DNA of 64,000 nucleotides from Anaerococcus rubeinfantis. GTDB lineage: Bacteria > Bacillota > Clostridia > Tissierellales > Peptoniphilaceae. Shown piece by piece: positions 7,751 to 16,169 of this stretch. The notes under the pieces are model-generated. The model had not been told where the DNA came from. It did no database searches and saw only the letters and a program-made list of their open reading frames with translations. The stretch covers positions 496,001-560,000 of the forward strand of contig NZ_LN913016.1 in assembly GCF_001487145.1 (NCBI RefSeq). The letters are read 5' to 3'. The translations under genes and the position numbers were made by a program. Each line of letters opens with the position of its first letter. The stretch's first letter is position 1.

Positions 7751-9238
7751 ATGGAAGATTTAAAAGAAATTAGAAATCAAATTAATAAAATTGATGAAGA
7801 AATTATAAATTTATTGGAAAAAAGATTCGACCTTTCAAAAAAAGTTAGGGAATATAAAATTTCTCACAATAAAAAAATTTATGATCCAGTTAGAGAAAAA
7901 GAAATATTAGAAAAAATCAAAGAAGATAATCCAAAATACGGAAAATATTTTGTAGAAATTTACCAAGAAATAATGGACCAATCCAAAAACCTACAAAAAG
8001 AAAATGAAAATTATGGACTTTTGGGAAAAAAATTAGGTCATTCTTATTCAAAAATAATTCATGAAAAAATCGGCCTTTATTCTTACAAATATTTTGAAAA
8101 AAATGAAGAAGATTTGGACGAATTTTTTGAAAAAAAAGATTTTAAGGGGATAAATGTAACCATTCCCTACAAAAAAACTGTAATAAAATACCTTGATTAT
8201 ATATCGGATAAGGCAAAAAAAATTGGAGCAGTAAATACAATAGTAAATAAAAACGGAAAACTTTACGGCTATAATACTGACTATTTCGGATTTTTCTTTA
8301 ATCTTAAAAAAAACAAAATTGAAGTTAATGGAAAAAAATGTCTAATTTTGGGAAAGGGTGCCTCATCAAAAACGGTAGAAGAAGTTTTGAAAGATATGGG
8401 CGCAAAAGAAATTGTATTTTTATCAAGAAGATTTAAGCCATTGTTTAAAGATGAAAAAGATTATAGGGATTTTGAAATAATTGTAAATACAACTCCAGTT
8501 GGTATGTATCCAAATAATGGAGAGTTTTTAAAAGATATAAGGCTTTATAATTTTGAAAATTTAGAGGCTGTTGTGGATTTAATTTATAATCCAAACATGA
8601 CAAAAATTTTAATTGATGGAAAATTAAAAAATATAAAATATGCTTGTGGGATTGATATGTTAATTGCCCAAGCTGTAAAAGCTTGTGAATTATTTTTGGA
8701 TAAAAAATTAGATGATTCTATGATTAATAGTATTAGAAATTCCTTATTGAAAGATCAAACAAATCTCGCCATAATTGGAATGCCAGGATCAGGAAAAACA
8801 TCTCTTGGAAAAATTTTGGCTAAAAATATGAATAGAAAATTTGTTGACCTTGACCTAGAATTTGAAAAAAATTACGGAAATATAGAAGAATTTTTCAAAA
8901 AATATGGAGAAGATGAGTTTAGAGATAAGGAAAGCCAAATACTTAAAGAATTTTCAAAAAAAACAGGCCTAGTTATAAGTTGTGGCGGTGGAATTGTTGA
9001 AAAAGAAGAAAATTATTATAGGCTTAAAGAAAATTCTCTGATTGTAAATGTAAAAAGAGATTTAGAAAAATTAGCACTTGATGGAAGGCCTCTTTCAAAA
9101 AAATATAAAATTATTGATATTTATAATAGAAGAAAAAATTTATATGATAAATTTAAGGACTTTGAAGTGGAAAATAATAATTTAGAAACTTGTGCAAAGA
9201 AAATCGAGGAGAAATTTTATGAGAATATTAGTTATTAA
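7751..9238 (+). CDS. Trifunctional fusion: chorismate mutase - shikimate dehydrogenase - shikimate kinase
   Basis: One uninterrupted 495-residue frame carries three enzymes. Residues 1-85 are an AroQ-class chorismate mutase (IRNQINKIDEEIINLLEKR, then KKIYDPVREKEIL). Residues 87-330 are shikimate dehydrogenase AroE (start YGLLGKKLGHSYSK, catalytic Lys141 in NVTIPYKK, Asp177 in YNTDYFGF, NADP loop LILGKGASSKT, NTTPVGMYP). Residues 337-495 are shikimate kinase AroK (P-loop GMPGSGKT 343-350, DLD 366-368, Arg391, CGGG 411-414, GRPL lid). It would supply steps 4 and 5 of the shikimate pathway plus the first step from chorismate to Phe/Tyr. It starts right after the aroA stop codon and overlaps aroQ by 20 bases. 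Confidence 0.95.
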   Translation: MEDLKEIRNQINKIDEEIINLLEKRFDLSKKVREYKISHNKKIYDPVREKEILEKIKEDNPKYGKYFVEIYQEIMDQSKNLQKENENYGLLGKKLGHSYSKIIHEKIGLYSYKYFEKNEEDLDEFFEKKDFKGINVTIPYKKTVIKYLDYISDKAKKIGAVNTIVNKNGKLYGYNTDYFGFFFNLKKNKIEVNGKKCLILGKGASSKTVEEVLKDMGAKEIVFLSRRFKPLFKDEKDYRDFEIIVNTTPVGMYPNNGEFLKDIRLYNFENLEAVVDLIYNPNMTKILIDGKLKNIKYACGIDMLIAQAVKACELFLDKKLDDSMINSIRNSLLKDQTNLAIIGMPGSGKTSLGKILAKNMNRKFVDLDLEFEKNYGNIEEFFKKYGEDEFRDKESQILKEFSKKTGLVISCGGGIVEKEENYYRLKENSLIVNVKRDLEKLALDGRPLSKKYKIIDIYNRRKNLYDKFKDFEVENNNLETCAKKIEEKFYENISY

Positions 9239-9647
9239 TGGGCCAAACATAAATATGATTGGAATAAGAGAGAAAAATCTCTATGGAAATAAAAATTACA
9301 AGGATTTGATAAAATATATAAAAGATTTTGCAAATGAAAATAATATAGAAATAGAAATTTACCATTCAAATTCTGAAGGGCAAATTATAAATAAAATTCA
9401 AGAAGCTTACAATTTATACGATGGAATTATTATAAATCCTGCAGCTTACACCCACACATCAATTGCAATTTTGGATGCGTTAAAGGCTGTAAATATTCCA
9501 ACAGTTGAAGTGCATTTGACTGATATTGAAAACAGAGAAGAATTTAGAAAAAAATCCTACGTATCTTATTTTGCAAAAAAAACCATAAAAGGCAAGGGAT
9601 TTGACGGCTATATTGATGCGATTAAATATTTTAAAGAAAATTTTTGA
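9219..9647 (+). CDS. aroQ: Type II 3-dehydroquinate dehydratase
   Basis: The ATG at 9219 has GAGGAG 8 bases upstream and begins the family's characteristic RILVINGPNINMIGIRE; the longer reading frame from 9192 would add nine unlikely residues. The 142-residue enzyme dehydrates 3-dehydroquinate to 3-dehydroshikimate (step 3). The catalytic tyrosine is in EKNLYGN, the histidine-containing loop in NPAAYTHTSIAILDAL and the substrate-binding segment in VEVHLTDIENREEFR. It completes the operon's run of steps 2-6; chorismate synthase (aroC) is not found nearby. No strong terminator follows, and the next promoter lies 26 bases downstream. Confidence 0.95.
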   Translation: MRILVINGPNINMIGIREKNLYGNKNYKDLIKYIKDFANENNIEIEIYHSNSEGQIINKIQEAYNLYDGIIINPAAYTHTSIAILDALKAVNIPTVEVHLTDIENREEFRKKSYVSYFAKKTIKGKGFDGYIDAIKYFKENF

Positions 9648-9672
9648 ATAAATTGAATAATTTATTTTACAT

Positions 9673-9702
9673 TTGATAAATTTTCATTTAATATTATATA
9701 AG
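9673..9702 (+). promoter_or_regulatory. Putative secA promoter
   Basis: TTGATA (9673-9678) and TATAAG (9697-9702) are 18 bases apart, with about 75 bases to the secA start. The sequence fits a sigma-A promoter but is not perfect. Confidence 0.4.
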
Positions 9703-9776
9703 TGATAGTTTAATCTTACTCGTTGATAAAAGGACAAAAAAAGGGTAGGATATAGAGTGAATTAGAGGTGAAAGAT

Positions 9777-12491
9777 TTGGCGTTATTTAATATATTTAAA
9801 TCATTTAGTCAAAAAGAAATTGCCAACAACCAAAAATTAGTTGACAAAATTTTAGCACTAGATGAAGACATGCAAAAATTAACAGATAAACAGTTACAAG
9901 CAAAAACAGATGAATTTAGAGAAAGACTAAAAAACGGTGAAAGTCTTGATGATATTTTGGTAGAAGCATTTGCAACAGTAAGGGAAGCAAGTGATAGAGT
10001 TTTGGGAATGAAACACTATCCTGTTCAATTACTCGGAGGAATTGTTCTACATAATGGACAAATTGCAGAAATGAAAACAGGAGAAGGAAAAACTTTAGTA
10101 GAAACTCTTCCTGCATATTTGAATGCACTTGATGGAAAAGGAGTCCATATAGTAACAGTAAATGATTACCTAGCAAAGCGTGACCAAGAGTGGATGGGAA
10201 AAATTTATACATTTTTAGGTCTTAGTGTAGGTTGCATTATTTATGGACTTACAAATTCTGAAAGACAAAAAAATTATAATTGTGATATAACTTATGGAAC
10301 AAACAACCAATTTGGTTTTGATTACCTAAGAGATAACATGGTTATTTATAAAGACAACATGGTTCAAAGAGGACTTCATTATGCCATAGTCGATGAGGTC
10401 GATTCAATTTTGATAGATGAGGCGAGAACTCCACTTATTATTTCTGGAGAAGGAGACGAATCTACAGATACTTATAAAAAAGCAGATGAGTTTATTAAAG
10501 GTCTTGAGGGAAGAATTTTAGATCCAAACGAAGATTTGGACCAAGATCCTTTTGATAGGGAATTTGTTGTAGAAAAAGTAGACTTTTTGGTTGATGAAAA
10601 GAGAAAATCATCAAACCTTACAGAACAAGGTACAGCAAAAGCTGAAAAATTCTTTGGAATTGAAAACTTATCAGACCCAGAACACTTAGAGCTTGCCCAC
10701 TATATTAACAATGCCCTAAAAGCAAATACAACAATGACAAGAGATATTGACTATGTTGTTAATAATGGCGAGGTAATGATTGTAGATGAATTTACAGGTC
10801 GTATCATGCAAGGAAGAAGATATTCAGATGGTCTTCACCAAGCAATTGAAGCAAAAGAAGGAGTTGAAGTTCAATCAGAATCAAAAACTCTTGCAACAAT
10901 TACCTTCCAAAATTATTTTAGGATGTATGATAAATTGTCAGGAATGACTGGTACTGCAAAAACAGAAGAAGAAGAGTTTTCAGAAATTTACAATCTTGAC
11001 GTTGTAGAAATTCCTACAAATAGACCAATCCAAAGAGTTGATGATGTTGATCACGTTTATATAAACGAAAACGGAAAATATAATGCAATAATTGAAGAAA
11101 TTAAAAAAGTTCATGCAACAGGTCAACCAATCCTTGTTGGTACAATTTCAATTGAAAATTCTGAAAAATTATCAAAAGCTCTTAAAAAAGAAAAAATTAA
11201 ACACGTTGTGCTAAATGCTAAAAACCACGAAAGAGAAGCTGATATAGTTGCTCAAGCTGGTAGATTTGGTTCAGTAACAATCGCTACAAACATGGCAGGA
11301 CGTGGTACTGATATTATGCTTGGTGGAAATGCCGATCACATGGCAAAACAAAGATTAAAAAGAGAAGGAATTTCTGAAGAATTATTAGAACAAGTTGACT
11401 CCTTCCAAGAAACAGATAACCAAGAAATCTTAGAAGCTAGAAAAAAATATAAACATTATAAATCTCTAGTAAAACCAGGTATTGATGAAGAAGCTGAAAA
11501 AGTAAGAGCAGTTGGTGGACTTTATATAATTGGTTCAGAAAGACACGAATCTAGAAGAATCGATAACCAATTGAGAGGACGTTCAGGAAGACAAGGAGAT
11601 CCAGGTAGATCAAGATTTTTCATTTCATTAAAAGATGATTTAATTAGACTTAATGTTGGAGAGCAAATTTCAAAATTTGTAGAAAACTACAATTATCCAG
11701 AAGATGAACCAATTGTTTCAAAAATGGTTACAAGATCAATTGAAAAAGCTCAAACAAGAGTAGAAGCAAATAACTTTGCAACAAGAAAAAGAGTTCTTCA
11801 ATACGACGATGTTATGAATAAACAAAGAACAATTATCTACAATGAAAGAAAACAAGTTCTTTATGGGGAAAACATGAGAGATTCAATTCTTGGAATGATT
11901 AAAGATTCAATCACCCAAGCCGTTTATTCATTTACAAACCCACAAGTAAAACCTGAAAATTGGGAAATGGTAGCCCTACTTAACCATTTAAAATCAATAG
12001 CAATTCCAGTTGAACTTTTAAGATTTGAAAATATAAATGATTTTACTCAAGAAAAACTCATAGATTATATTTACCAAACAACTCTAAATAAATATGAAGA
12101 AAAAGAAAAACAATTTGGTGAAGAAAATATGAGAGAAGTTGAAAGAGTTGTTTTATTAAGGGTTATAGATACAAAATGGATGGAACACATCGATTCAATG
12201 GATCAAATGAGAAAAGAAATTGGCGTAAGAGCAATGGGAAATGATGATCCTGTAAGAGCTTATACAAATACTGGATTTGATATGTACGAAGAGATGACAA
12301 ATGCCATCCAAGAAGAAACTGTAAGGCTTATGATGGGTGTTGAAATAAGACAAAATATTGAAAGAAAACAAGTATTAAAACCTGAAGAAGAAGGATTTGA
12401 AAATCCAGAAAACCCAGAAGAGGCTACCAACAGAGCAGAAAGAAGAAGATTGAAAAGAGAAGCCAAAAAAGGAAATATTAAGGGTAATTAG
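9777..12491 (+). CDS. secA: Preprotein translocase ATPase SecA
   Basis: The frame extends back to a GTG at 9768, but that GTG is part of a near-perfect anti-16S match (GAGGTGAAAG, 9765-9774). TTG at 9777 sits at proper distance and gives the normal SecA start (M)ALFNIFKSF. About 904 residues. Domains in order: DEAD motor 1 with Walker A MKTGEGKTLV and DEVDSILIDEART, the preprotein cross-linking region, motor 2 (ATNMAGRGTDI, GSERHESRRIDNQLRGRSG), then the helical scaffold and wing. The usual C-terminal zinc-binding CXC..CH tail is absent; the protein ends in a basic RAERRRLKREAKK tail. It drives Sec-dependent export. prfB follows with no gap. Confidence 0.97.
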   Translation: MALFNIFKSFSQKEIANNQKLVDKILALDEDMQKLTDKQLQAKTDEFRERLKNGESLDDILVEAFATVREASDRVLGMKHYPVQLLGGIVLHNGQIAEMKTGEGKTLVETLPAYLNALDGKGVHIVTVNDYLAKRDQEWMGKIYTFLGLSVGCIIYGLTNSERQKNYNCDITYGTNNQFGFDYLRDNMVIYKDNMVQRGLHYAIVDEVDSILIDEARTPLIISGEGDESTDTYKKADEFIKGLEGRILDPNEDLDQDPFDREFVVEKVDFLVDEKRKSSNLTEQGTAKAEKFFGIENLSDPEHLELAHYINNALKANTTMTRDIDYVVNNGEVMIVDEFTGRIMQGRRYSDGLHQAIEAKEGVEVQSESKTLATITFQNYFRMYDKLSGMTGTAKTEEEEFSEIYNLDVVEIPTNRPIQRVDDVDHVYINENGKYNAIIEEIKKVHATGQPILVGTISIENSEKLSKALKKEKIKHVVLNAKNHEREADIVAQAGRFGSVTIATNMAGRGTDIMLGGNADHMAKQRLKREGISEELLEQVDSFQETDNQEILEARKKYKHYKSLVKPGIDEEAEKVRAVGGLYIIGSERHESRRIDNQLRGRSGRQGDPGRSRFFISLKDDLIRLNVGEQISKFVENYNYPEDEPIVSKMVTRSIEKAQTRVEANNFATRKRVLQYDDVMNKQRTIIYNERKQVLYGENMRDSILGMIKDSITQAVYSFTNPQVKPENWEMVALLNHLKSIAIPVELLRFENINDFTQEKLIDYIYQTTLNKYEEKEKQFGEENMREVERVVLLRVIDTKWMEHIDSMDQMRKEIGVRAMGNDDPVRAYTNTGFDMYEEMTNAIQEETVRLMMGVEIRQNIERKQVLKPEEEGFENPENPEEATNRAERRRLKREAKKGNIKGN

Positions 12492-13601
12492 ATGGCAGAA
12501 ATTTATGAGTTAAGAGAAATCATTAAAGAACTTGACAAAAATCTAGAGATGATTGGATCCCATCTTGACCCTAAAAAGATAAATGCAGAAATTAAAGAAA
12601 TCGAAAAAGAAACTTTAAAAGAAGACTTTTGGGATGATAGCCAAAAAGCCCAAGAAATAATGGCAGACCTTTCCGATAAAAAAGAAAATTTCAAAACTTT
12701 TAGTAAATTTGAAGATGATTTAAAAGATCAGTCTGATCTTTTGGATATAATTGAAGAAAGCAATGAAGATTTGGAAAGTTTGGATGAAATAGAAGAAATC
12801 TTAAATTCTTTAAGAAAAGAAATTGGATCTTTTAAAATAAAAACTGAGCTTGATGGAGAATATGATAAAAATAACGCTTATCTTGTAATTCACGCAGGGG
12901 CTGGTGGACTTGAAGCGACTGATTGGGCAGAGATGCTTATGAGAATGTATACCAGGTTTTTTGAAAGACGTAATTTTAAATTTGATATTACAGATTTAAA
13001 TAATGAAGAAGCAGGTGGTATTAAATCTGCCACAATTCACGTCAAAGGTCCTTTTGCTTATGGATACTTAAAAGGGGAAAAGGGAGTCCACAGACTTGTT
13101 AGAATTTCTCCTTTTGATTCATCAAAACGACGCCATACTTCTTTTGCTTCAGTTGATATTTTCCCAGAGTTAAATGACGATATGAGTGTTGAAATTGATC
13201 CAAAAGATTTAAGAATTGACACTTATAGGTCAAGTGGGGCTGGTGGTCAACACGTAAATAAAACTGATTCTGCTGTTAGAATTACCCATATTCCTACAGG
13301 AGTCATAGCATCAAGTCAGGCTGAAAGAAGTCAAACTCAAAATAAAGAAACTGCGATGAAACTTCTTTTGGCAAAACTTACCCAAATAAAAGAAGAAGAA
13401 CACAGGGAAAAAATTGAAGATATTCAAGGAAATTACACCCAAATAGCTTGGGGAAGTCAAATAAGATCTTACGTATTTCACCCATACACTTTGGTTAAAG
13501 ATCATAGAACAAATTTTGAAGTTGGAAATGTAGAAAGTGTAATGGATGGAGATATTGACGGATTTATAGATGAATATTTAGCTAATAAGGGAAGGGAATA
13601 A
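12492..13601 (+). CDS. prfB: Peptide chain release factor 2 (no programmed frameshift)
   Basis: The 369-residue RF2 recognises UGA/UAA and triggers peptide release. The SPF anticodon-mimic is in [16 protein letters not shown] and the catalytic GGQ in [15 protein letters not shown]. Many bacterial prfB genes need a +1 slip at CUU-UGA-C after codon 25. Here codons 25-26 read CTT GAC (12564-12569) in one continuous frame, exactly where the slip would occur. So the gene is read straight through and lacks that autoregulation. The ATG directly follows the secA TAG, so the two are likely co-transcribed and translationally coupled. Confidence 0.97.
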   Translation: MAEIYELREIIKELDKNLEMIGSHLDPKKINAEIKEIEKETLKEDFWDDSQKAQEIMADLSDKKENFKTFSKFEDDLKDQSDLLDIIEESNEDLESLDEIEEILNSLRKEIGSFKIKTELDGEYDKNNAYLVIHAGAGGLEATDWAEMLMRMYTRFFERRNFKFDITDLNNEEAGGIKSATIHVKGPFAYGYLKGEKGVHRLVRISPFDSSKRRHTSFASVDIFPELNDDMSVEIDPKDLRIDTYRSSGAGGQHVNKTDSAVRITHIPTGVIASSQAERSQTQNKETAMKLLLAKLTQIKEEEHREKIEDIQGNYTQIAWGSQIRSYVFHPYTLVKDHRTNFEVGNVESVMDGDIDGFIDEYLANKGRE

Positions 13602-13620
13602 TCTTTCCCTTATTTTTTAT
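13585..13620 (+). terminator. Terminator of secA-prfB
   Basis: The arms ATAAGGGAA (13585-13593) and TTCCCTTAT (13605-13613) form a stem that includes the last prfB codons and stop, followed by TTTTTT. The placement saves space by using coding bases in the stem. Confidence 0.8.
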
Positions 13621-13637
13621 TAAAACAAGGAGAAAAA

Positions 13638-14735
13638 ATGAAAGATATAATATTAACTGGTGACAGACCAACAGGAAAACTCCACTTGGGTCATTATGTT
13701 GGATCTTTGAGAAATAGGGTTAAAATTCAAAATGAGGGAAATTATGACAAAATGTACGTAATGATTGCCGATGCCCAAGCCCTCACAGATAATTTTGATA
13801 ATCCAAAAAAAATCAGAGAAAATATTACAGAAGTTATGCTTGATTACTTATCAGTTGGACTTGATCCAAATAAGGTAACATTTTTTGTTCAATCATATGT
13901 AAAAGAGCTTACAGAGTTAACTTTTTATTTATTAAATTTAGTTACCCTATCAAGACTTGAAAGAAATCCTACAGTTAAAAGCGAAATAAAATCTAAAAAT
14001 TTTGAAACAAGCCTTCCAACAGGATTTTTAATTTATCCTGTAAGCCAAACTTCAGACATAATTTTATTTGACTCAAATATCGTTCCAGTTGGGGAAGACC
14101 AAGAGCCGATGCTTGAGCAAGCAAGAGAATTAGTTAGATCATTTAATAGCACTTATAAAGAAATTTTTAGGGAACCTAAGGCTGTAATTCCAGAAAATAA
14201 AGTTTGCAGAAGACTTCCTGGAATTGATGGAAATGCCAAAATGAGTAAGTCCTTGAATAATTGTATTTACTTATCAGATTCAAAAAATGAAGTAAAGAAA
14301 AAAGTTATGGCCATGTTTACAGATCCAGGTCATATAAAGGTATCTGATCATGGAAAGGTTGAAGGAAATACTGTCTTTACCTATCTTGATGCTTTTTGTG
14401 AAGATTATCATTTTGAAAAATTCTTGCCAGAATATAAAAATTTGGATGAATTAAAAGACCACTACAGAAGAGGTGGCCTTGGTGATGTAAAAATTAAAAA
14501 ATTCTTAAATAAAGTATTAGAAGATTTTCTAGAACCAATTAGACAAAGAAGAGCATATTACGCAAAAGATATTTCTAAACTTTTTGAAATTATGGAAAAT
14601 GGTTCAAAAGAAGCAAGTGATTATGGAAAAATGAAACTTGACCAGGTCAAAGAAGCTATGGGAATAAATTACTTTGATGATAAAAAATTAATTTCTGAAC
14701 TTCAAATAAAATATGATCATGAATACGAAAATTAA
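13638..14735 (+). CDS. trpS: Tryptophanyl-tRNA synthetase
   Basis: The 365-residue class I synthetase charges tRNA-Trp. The first signature appears as TGDRPTGKLHLGHYVGSL (HLGH form of HIGH), the adenylate-binding region as PVGEDQEPMLEQARE, and the KMSKS loop as NAKMSKSLNN. It is slightly longer than the about 330-residue Bacillus enzyme and has a helical C-terminal extension. The ribosome binding site is AAGGAG. No T-box is seen in the 36 bases between it and prfB. It is a single-gene unit between two terminators. Confidence 0.95.
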   Translation: MKDIILTGDRPTGKLHLGHYVGSLRNRVKIQNEGNYDKMYVMIADAQALTDNFDNPKKIRENITEVMLDYLSVGLDPNKVTFFVQSYVKELTELTFYLLNLVTLSRLERNPTVKSEIKSKNFETSLPTGFLIYPVSQTSDIILFDSNIVPVGEDQEPMLEQARELVRSFNSTYKEIFREPKAVIPENKVCRRLPGIDGNAKMSKSLNNCIYLSDSKNEVKKKVMAMFTDPGHIKVSDHGKVEGNTVFTYLDAFCEDYHFEKFLPEYKNLDELKDHYRRGGLGDVKIKKFLNKVLEDFLEPIRQRRAYYAKDISKLFEIMENGSKEASDYGKMKLDQVKEAMGINYFDDKKLISELQIKYDHEYEN

Positions 14736-14750
14736 ATAGAAATTTGTTAA

Positions 14751-14780
14751 AAAAAGTGCAAATTAATTTGCACTTTTTTA
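14751..14780 (+). terminator. Terminator of trpS
   Basis: A perfect palindrome, AAAAAGTGCAAATT joined to its complement, ends in TTTTTTATTTTTT. Its right arm also contributes the -35 hexamer of the next promoter. Confidence 0.88.
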
Positions 14781-14796
14781 TTTTTTGACTTATAAT
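14768..14796 (+). promoter_or_regulatory. Promoter of the symporter gene, nested in the trpS terminator
   Basis: TTGCAC (14768-14773) and a perfect TATAAT (14791-14796) are 17 bases apart. The -35 box lies inside the right arm of the trpS terminator, so termination and initiation signals share bases. Confidence 0.65.
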
Positions 14797-14817
14797 GAAA
14801 AGGTAGTCATGAAACGA

Positions 14818-14844
14818 GCTATATATTGTACATAAAAATATAGC
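14818..14844 (+). promoter_or_regulatory. Inverted repeat in the symporter 5' leader
   Basis: AGCTATAT (14818-14825) and ATATAGCT (14837-14844) are perfect inverted arms with an 11-base spacer. They lie about 15 bases downstream of the predicted transcription start and just upstream of the AAAGGAG ribosome binding site. It could be an operator or an RNA hairpin that affects translation. Confidence 0.45.
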
Positions 14845-14869
14845 TAAAAAAAGGAGTGTTTAAATTTAT

Positions 14870-16120
14870 ATGAGTAAATCTCAAAAGAAAAAACTTGGTT
14901 TAATACCTAAATTATTGATAGCGATTGCCTTAGGTACTTTAGCAGGTTTATATTTGCCTGAATGGTTTGTAAGAATTGCAGTTACATTCTCATCTATTTT
15001 CGGTGCATTTTTAAACTTTGTTATTCCACTTATGATTATCGCTTTTGTTACTAAAGGAATAGCTGATCTTGGAGAAGGAGCTGGAAGGTTACTTGCAGTA
15101 ACAGTTCTTATTGCTTATACATCAACTATAGTTGGTGGTTCTTTATCTTATTTAATGAGTTCTAATATTTTCCCAGCTTTTATTAGTCAAGATCAGGTTT
15201 CTAAAATTCAAGCTTCAAGTAAAATTGAAGTTAATCCATTTTTTGAAGTACCTATCACACCATTTTTTGATGTTACATCAGCAATTATTTTTGCCTTTAT
15301 GATGGGAATTTCAATTTCTTGGTTAAGAAAACATGGTAAGGGTGAATATTCTTATGGTTTAATAGGGGAATTTAATGATATAATTACAAAAGTTTTATCA
15401 ACAGCAATTGTTCCATTATTACCATTTTTTATTTTTGGTAATTTCTCAAAAATGGCCTTCACTGGATCTGTTTTTGCAGTTTTATCAATATTCTGGAAAA
15501 TATTCTTATGTGTAATTGCCCTTCACTTATTATACATATCTGCTTTATTTATAATAAATGGTCTTTATACAAAGAAAAATCCTCTTGTTTTAATAAAAAA
15601 CCAAATCAAGGGATATTTAACAGCAGTTGGAACTCAATCATCTGTTGCTACAATTCCTGTAAACTTAGAGTGTGCTAAACAAAACAGTGTTAGCAAGGGA
15701 ATAAGAGATTTTGTTATCCCTCTTGGAGCTACAGTTCACATGCCAGGATCAATGATTACAATCACAGCTTGTACATTTACAATTTTAACCATGTATGGAA
15801 TGGATCATTCTTATTTATTGATGTTAAGATATATGGCAATTTTGGGAATAGCTATGGTTGCAGCACCAGGAGCACCAGGTGGAGCTGTAATGAGTGCTCT
15901 ACCATTTTTACCAGTTGTAGGAATTCCTTCAGAAGGTGAACTTGCATCATTGTTGATCACACTTTACCTAACCCAAGATTCATTTGGAACCGCAGCAAAT
16001 ATATCAGGAGATACAGCAATCTCAGTTGGTATAGATAAAATATTTAATAAACATATAGTTAAAAATAATGACTACAAAGATGGTTTCGATGATGAAATTA
16101 TAAATGCTAAAGAAATTTAA
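14870..16120 (+). CDS. Dicarboxylate/amino acid:cation symporter (DAACS family)
   Basis: This 416-residue membrane transporter belongs to the GltP/SstT/DctA family, which couples uptake of acidic or small neutral amino acids or C4-dicarboxylates to Na+ or H+. Family hallmarks are the HP1 serine stretch GTQSSVATIP, the TM7 region PLGATVHMPGSMITI and the HP2 tip APGAPGGAVMSALP. Hydrophobic segments fill most of the chain, as expected for eight helices plus two hairpins. Its substrate cannot be read from sequence. The start lies 12 bases after AAAGGAGTG, a somewhat long spacing. It has its own promoter, leader hairpin and terminator. Confidence 0.92.
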   Translation: MSKSQKKKLGLIPKLLIAIALGTLAGLYLPEWFVRIAVTFSSIFGAFLNFVIPLMIIAFVTKGIADLGEGAGRLLAVTVLIAYTSTIVGGSLSYLMSSNIFPAFISQDQVSKIQASSKIEVNPFFEVPITPFFDVTSAIIFAFMMGISISWLRKHGKGEYSYGLIGEFNDIITKVLSTAIVPLLPFFIFGNFSKMAFTGSVFAVLSIFWKIFLCVIALHLLYISALFIINGLYTKKNPLVLIKNQIKGYLTAVGTQSSVATIPVNLECAKQNSVSKGIRDFVIPLGATVHMPGSMITITACTFTILTMYGMDHSYLLMLRYMAILGIAMVAAPGAPGGAVMSALPFLPVVGIPSEGELASLLITLYLTQDSFGTAANISGDTAISVGIDKIFNKHIVKNNDYKDGFDDEIINAKEI

Positions 16121-16122
16121 TT

Positions 16123-16152
16123 AAAAAACTAGGCCCTGTGCCTAGTTTTTTT
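16123..16152. terminator. Terminator of the symporter gene, also usable by the histidine kinase transcript
   Basis: The 12-bp stem AAAAAACTAGGC/GCCTAGTTTTTT with a CCTGT loop is followed by TTTG. The A-run on the other side gives a T-run on the minus strand, so it can work both ways between convergent genes. Confidence 0.85.
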
Positions 16153-16169
16153 GTCTTTTAAATTAAATT

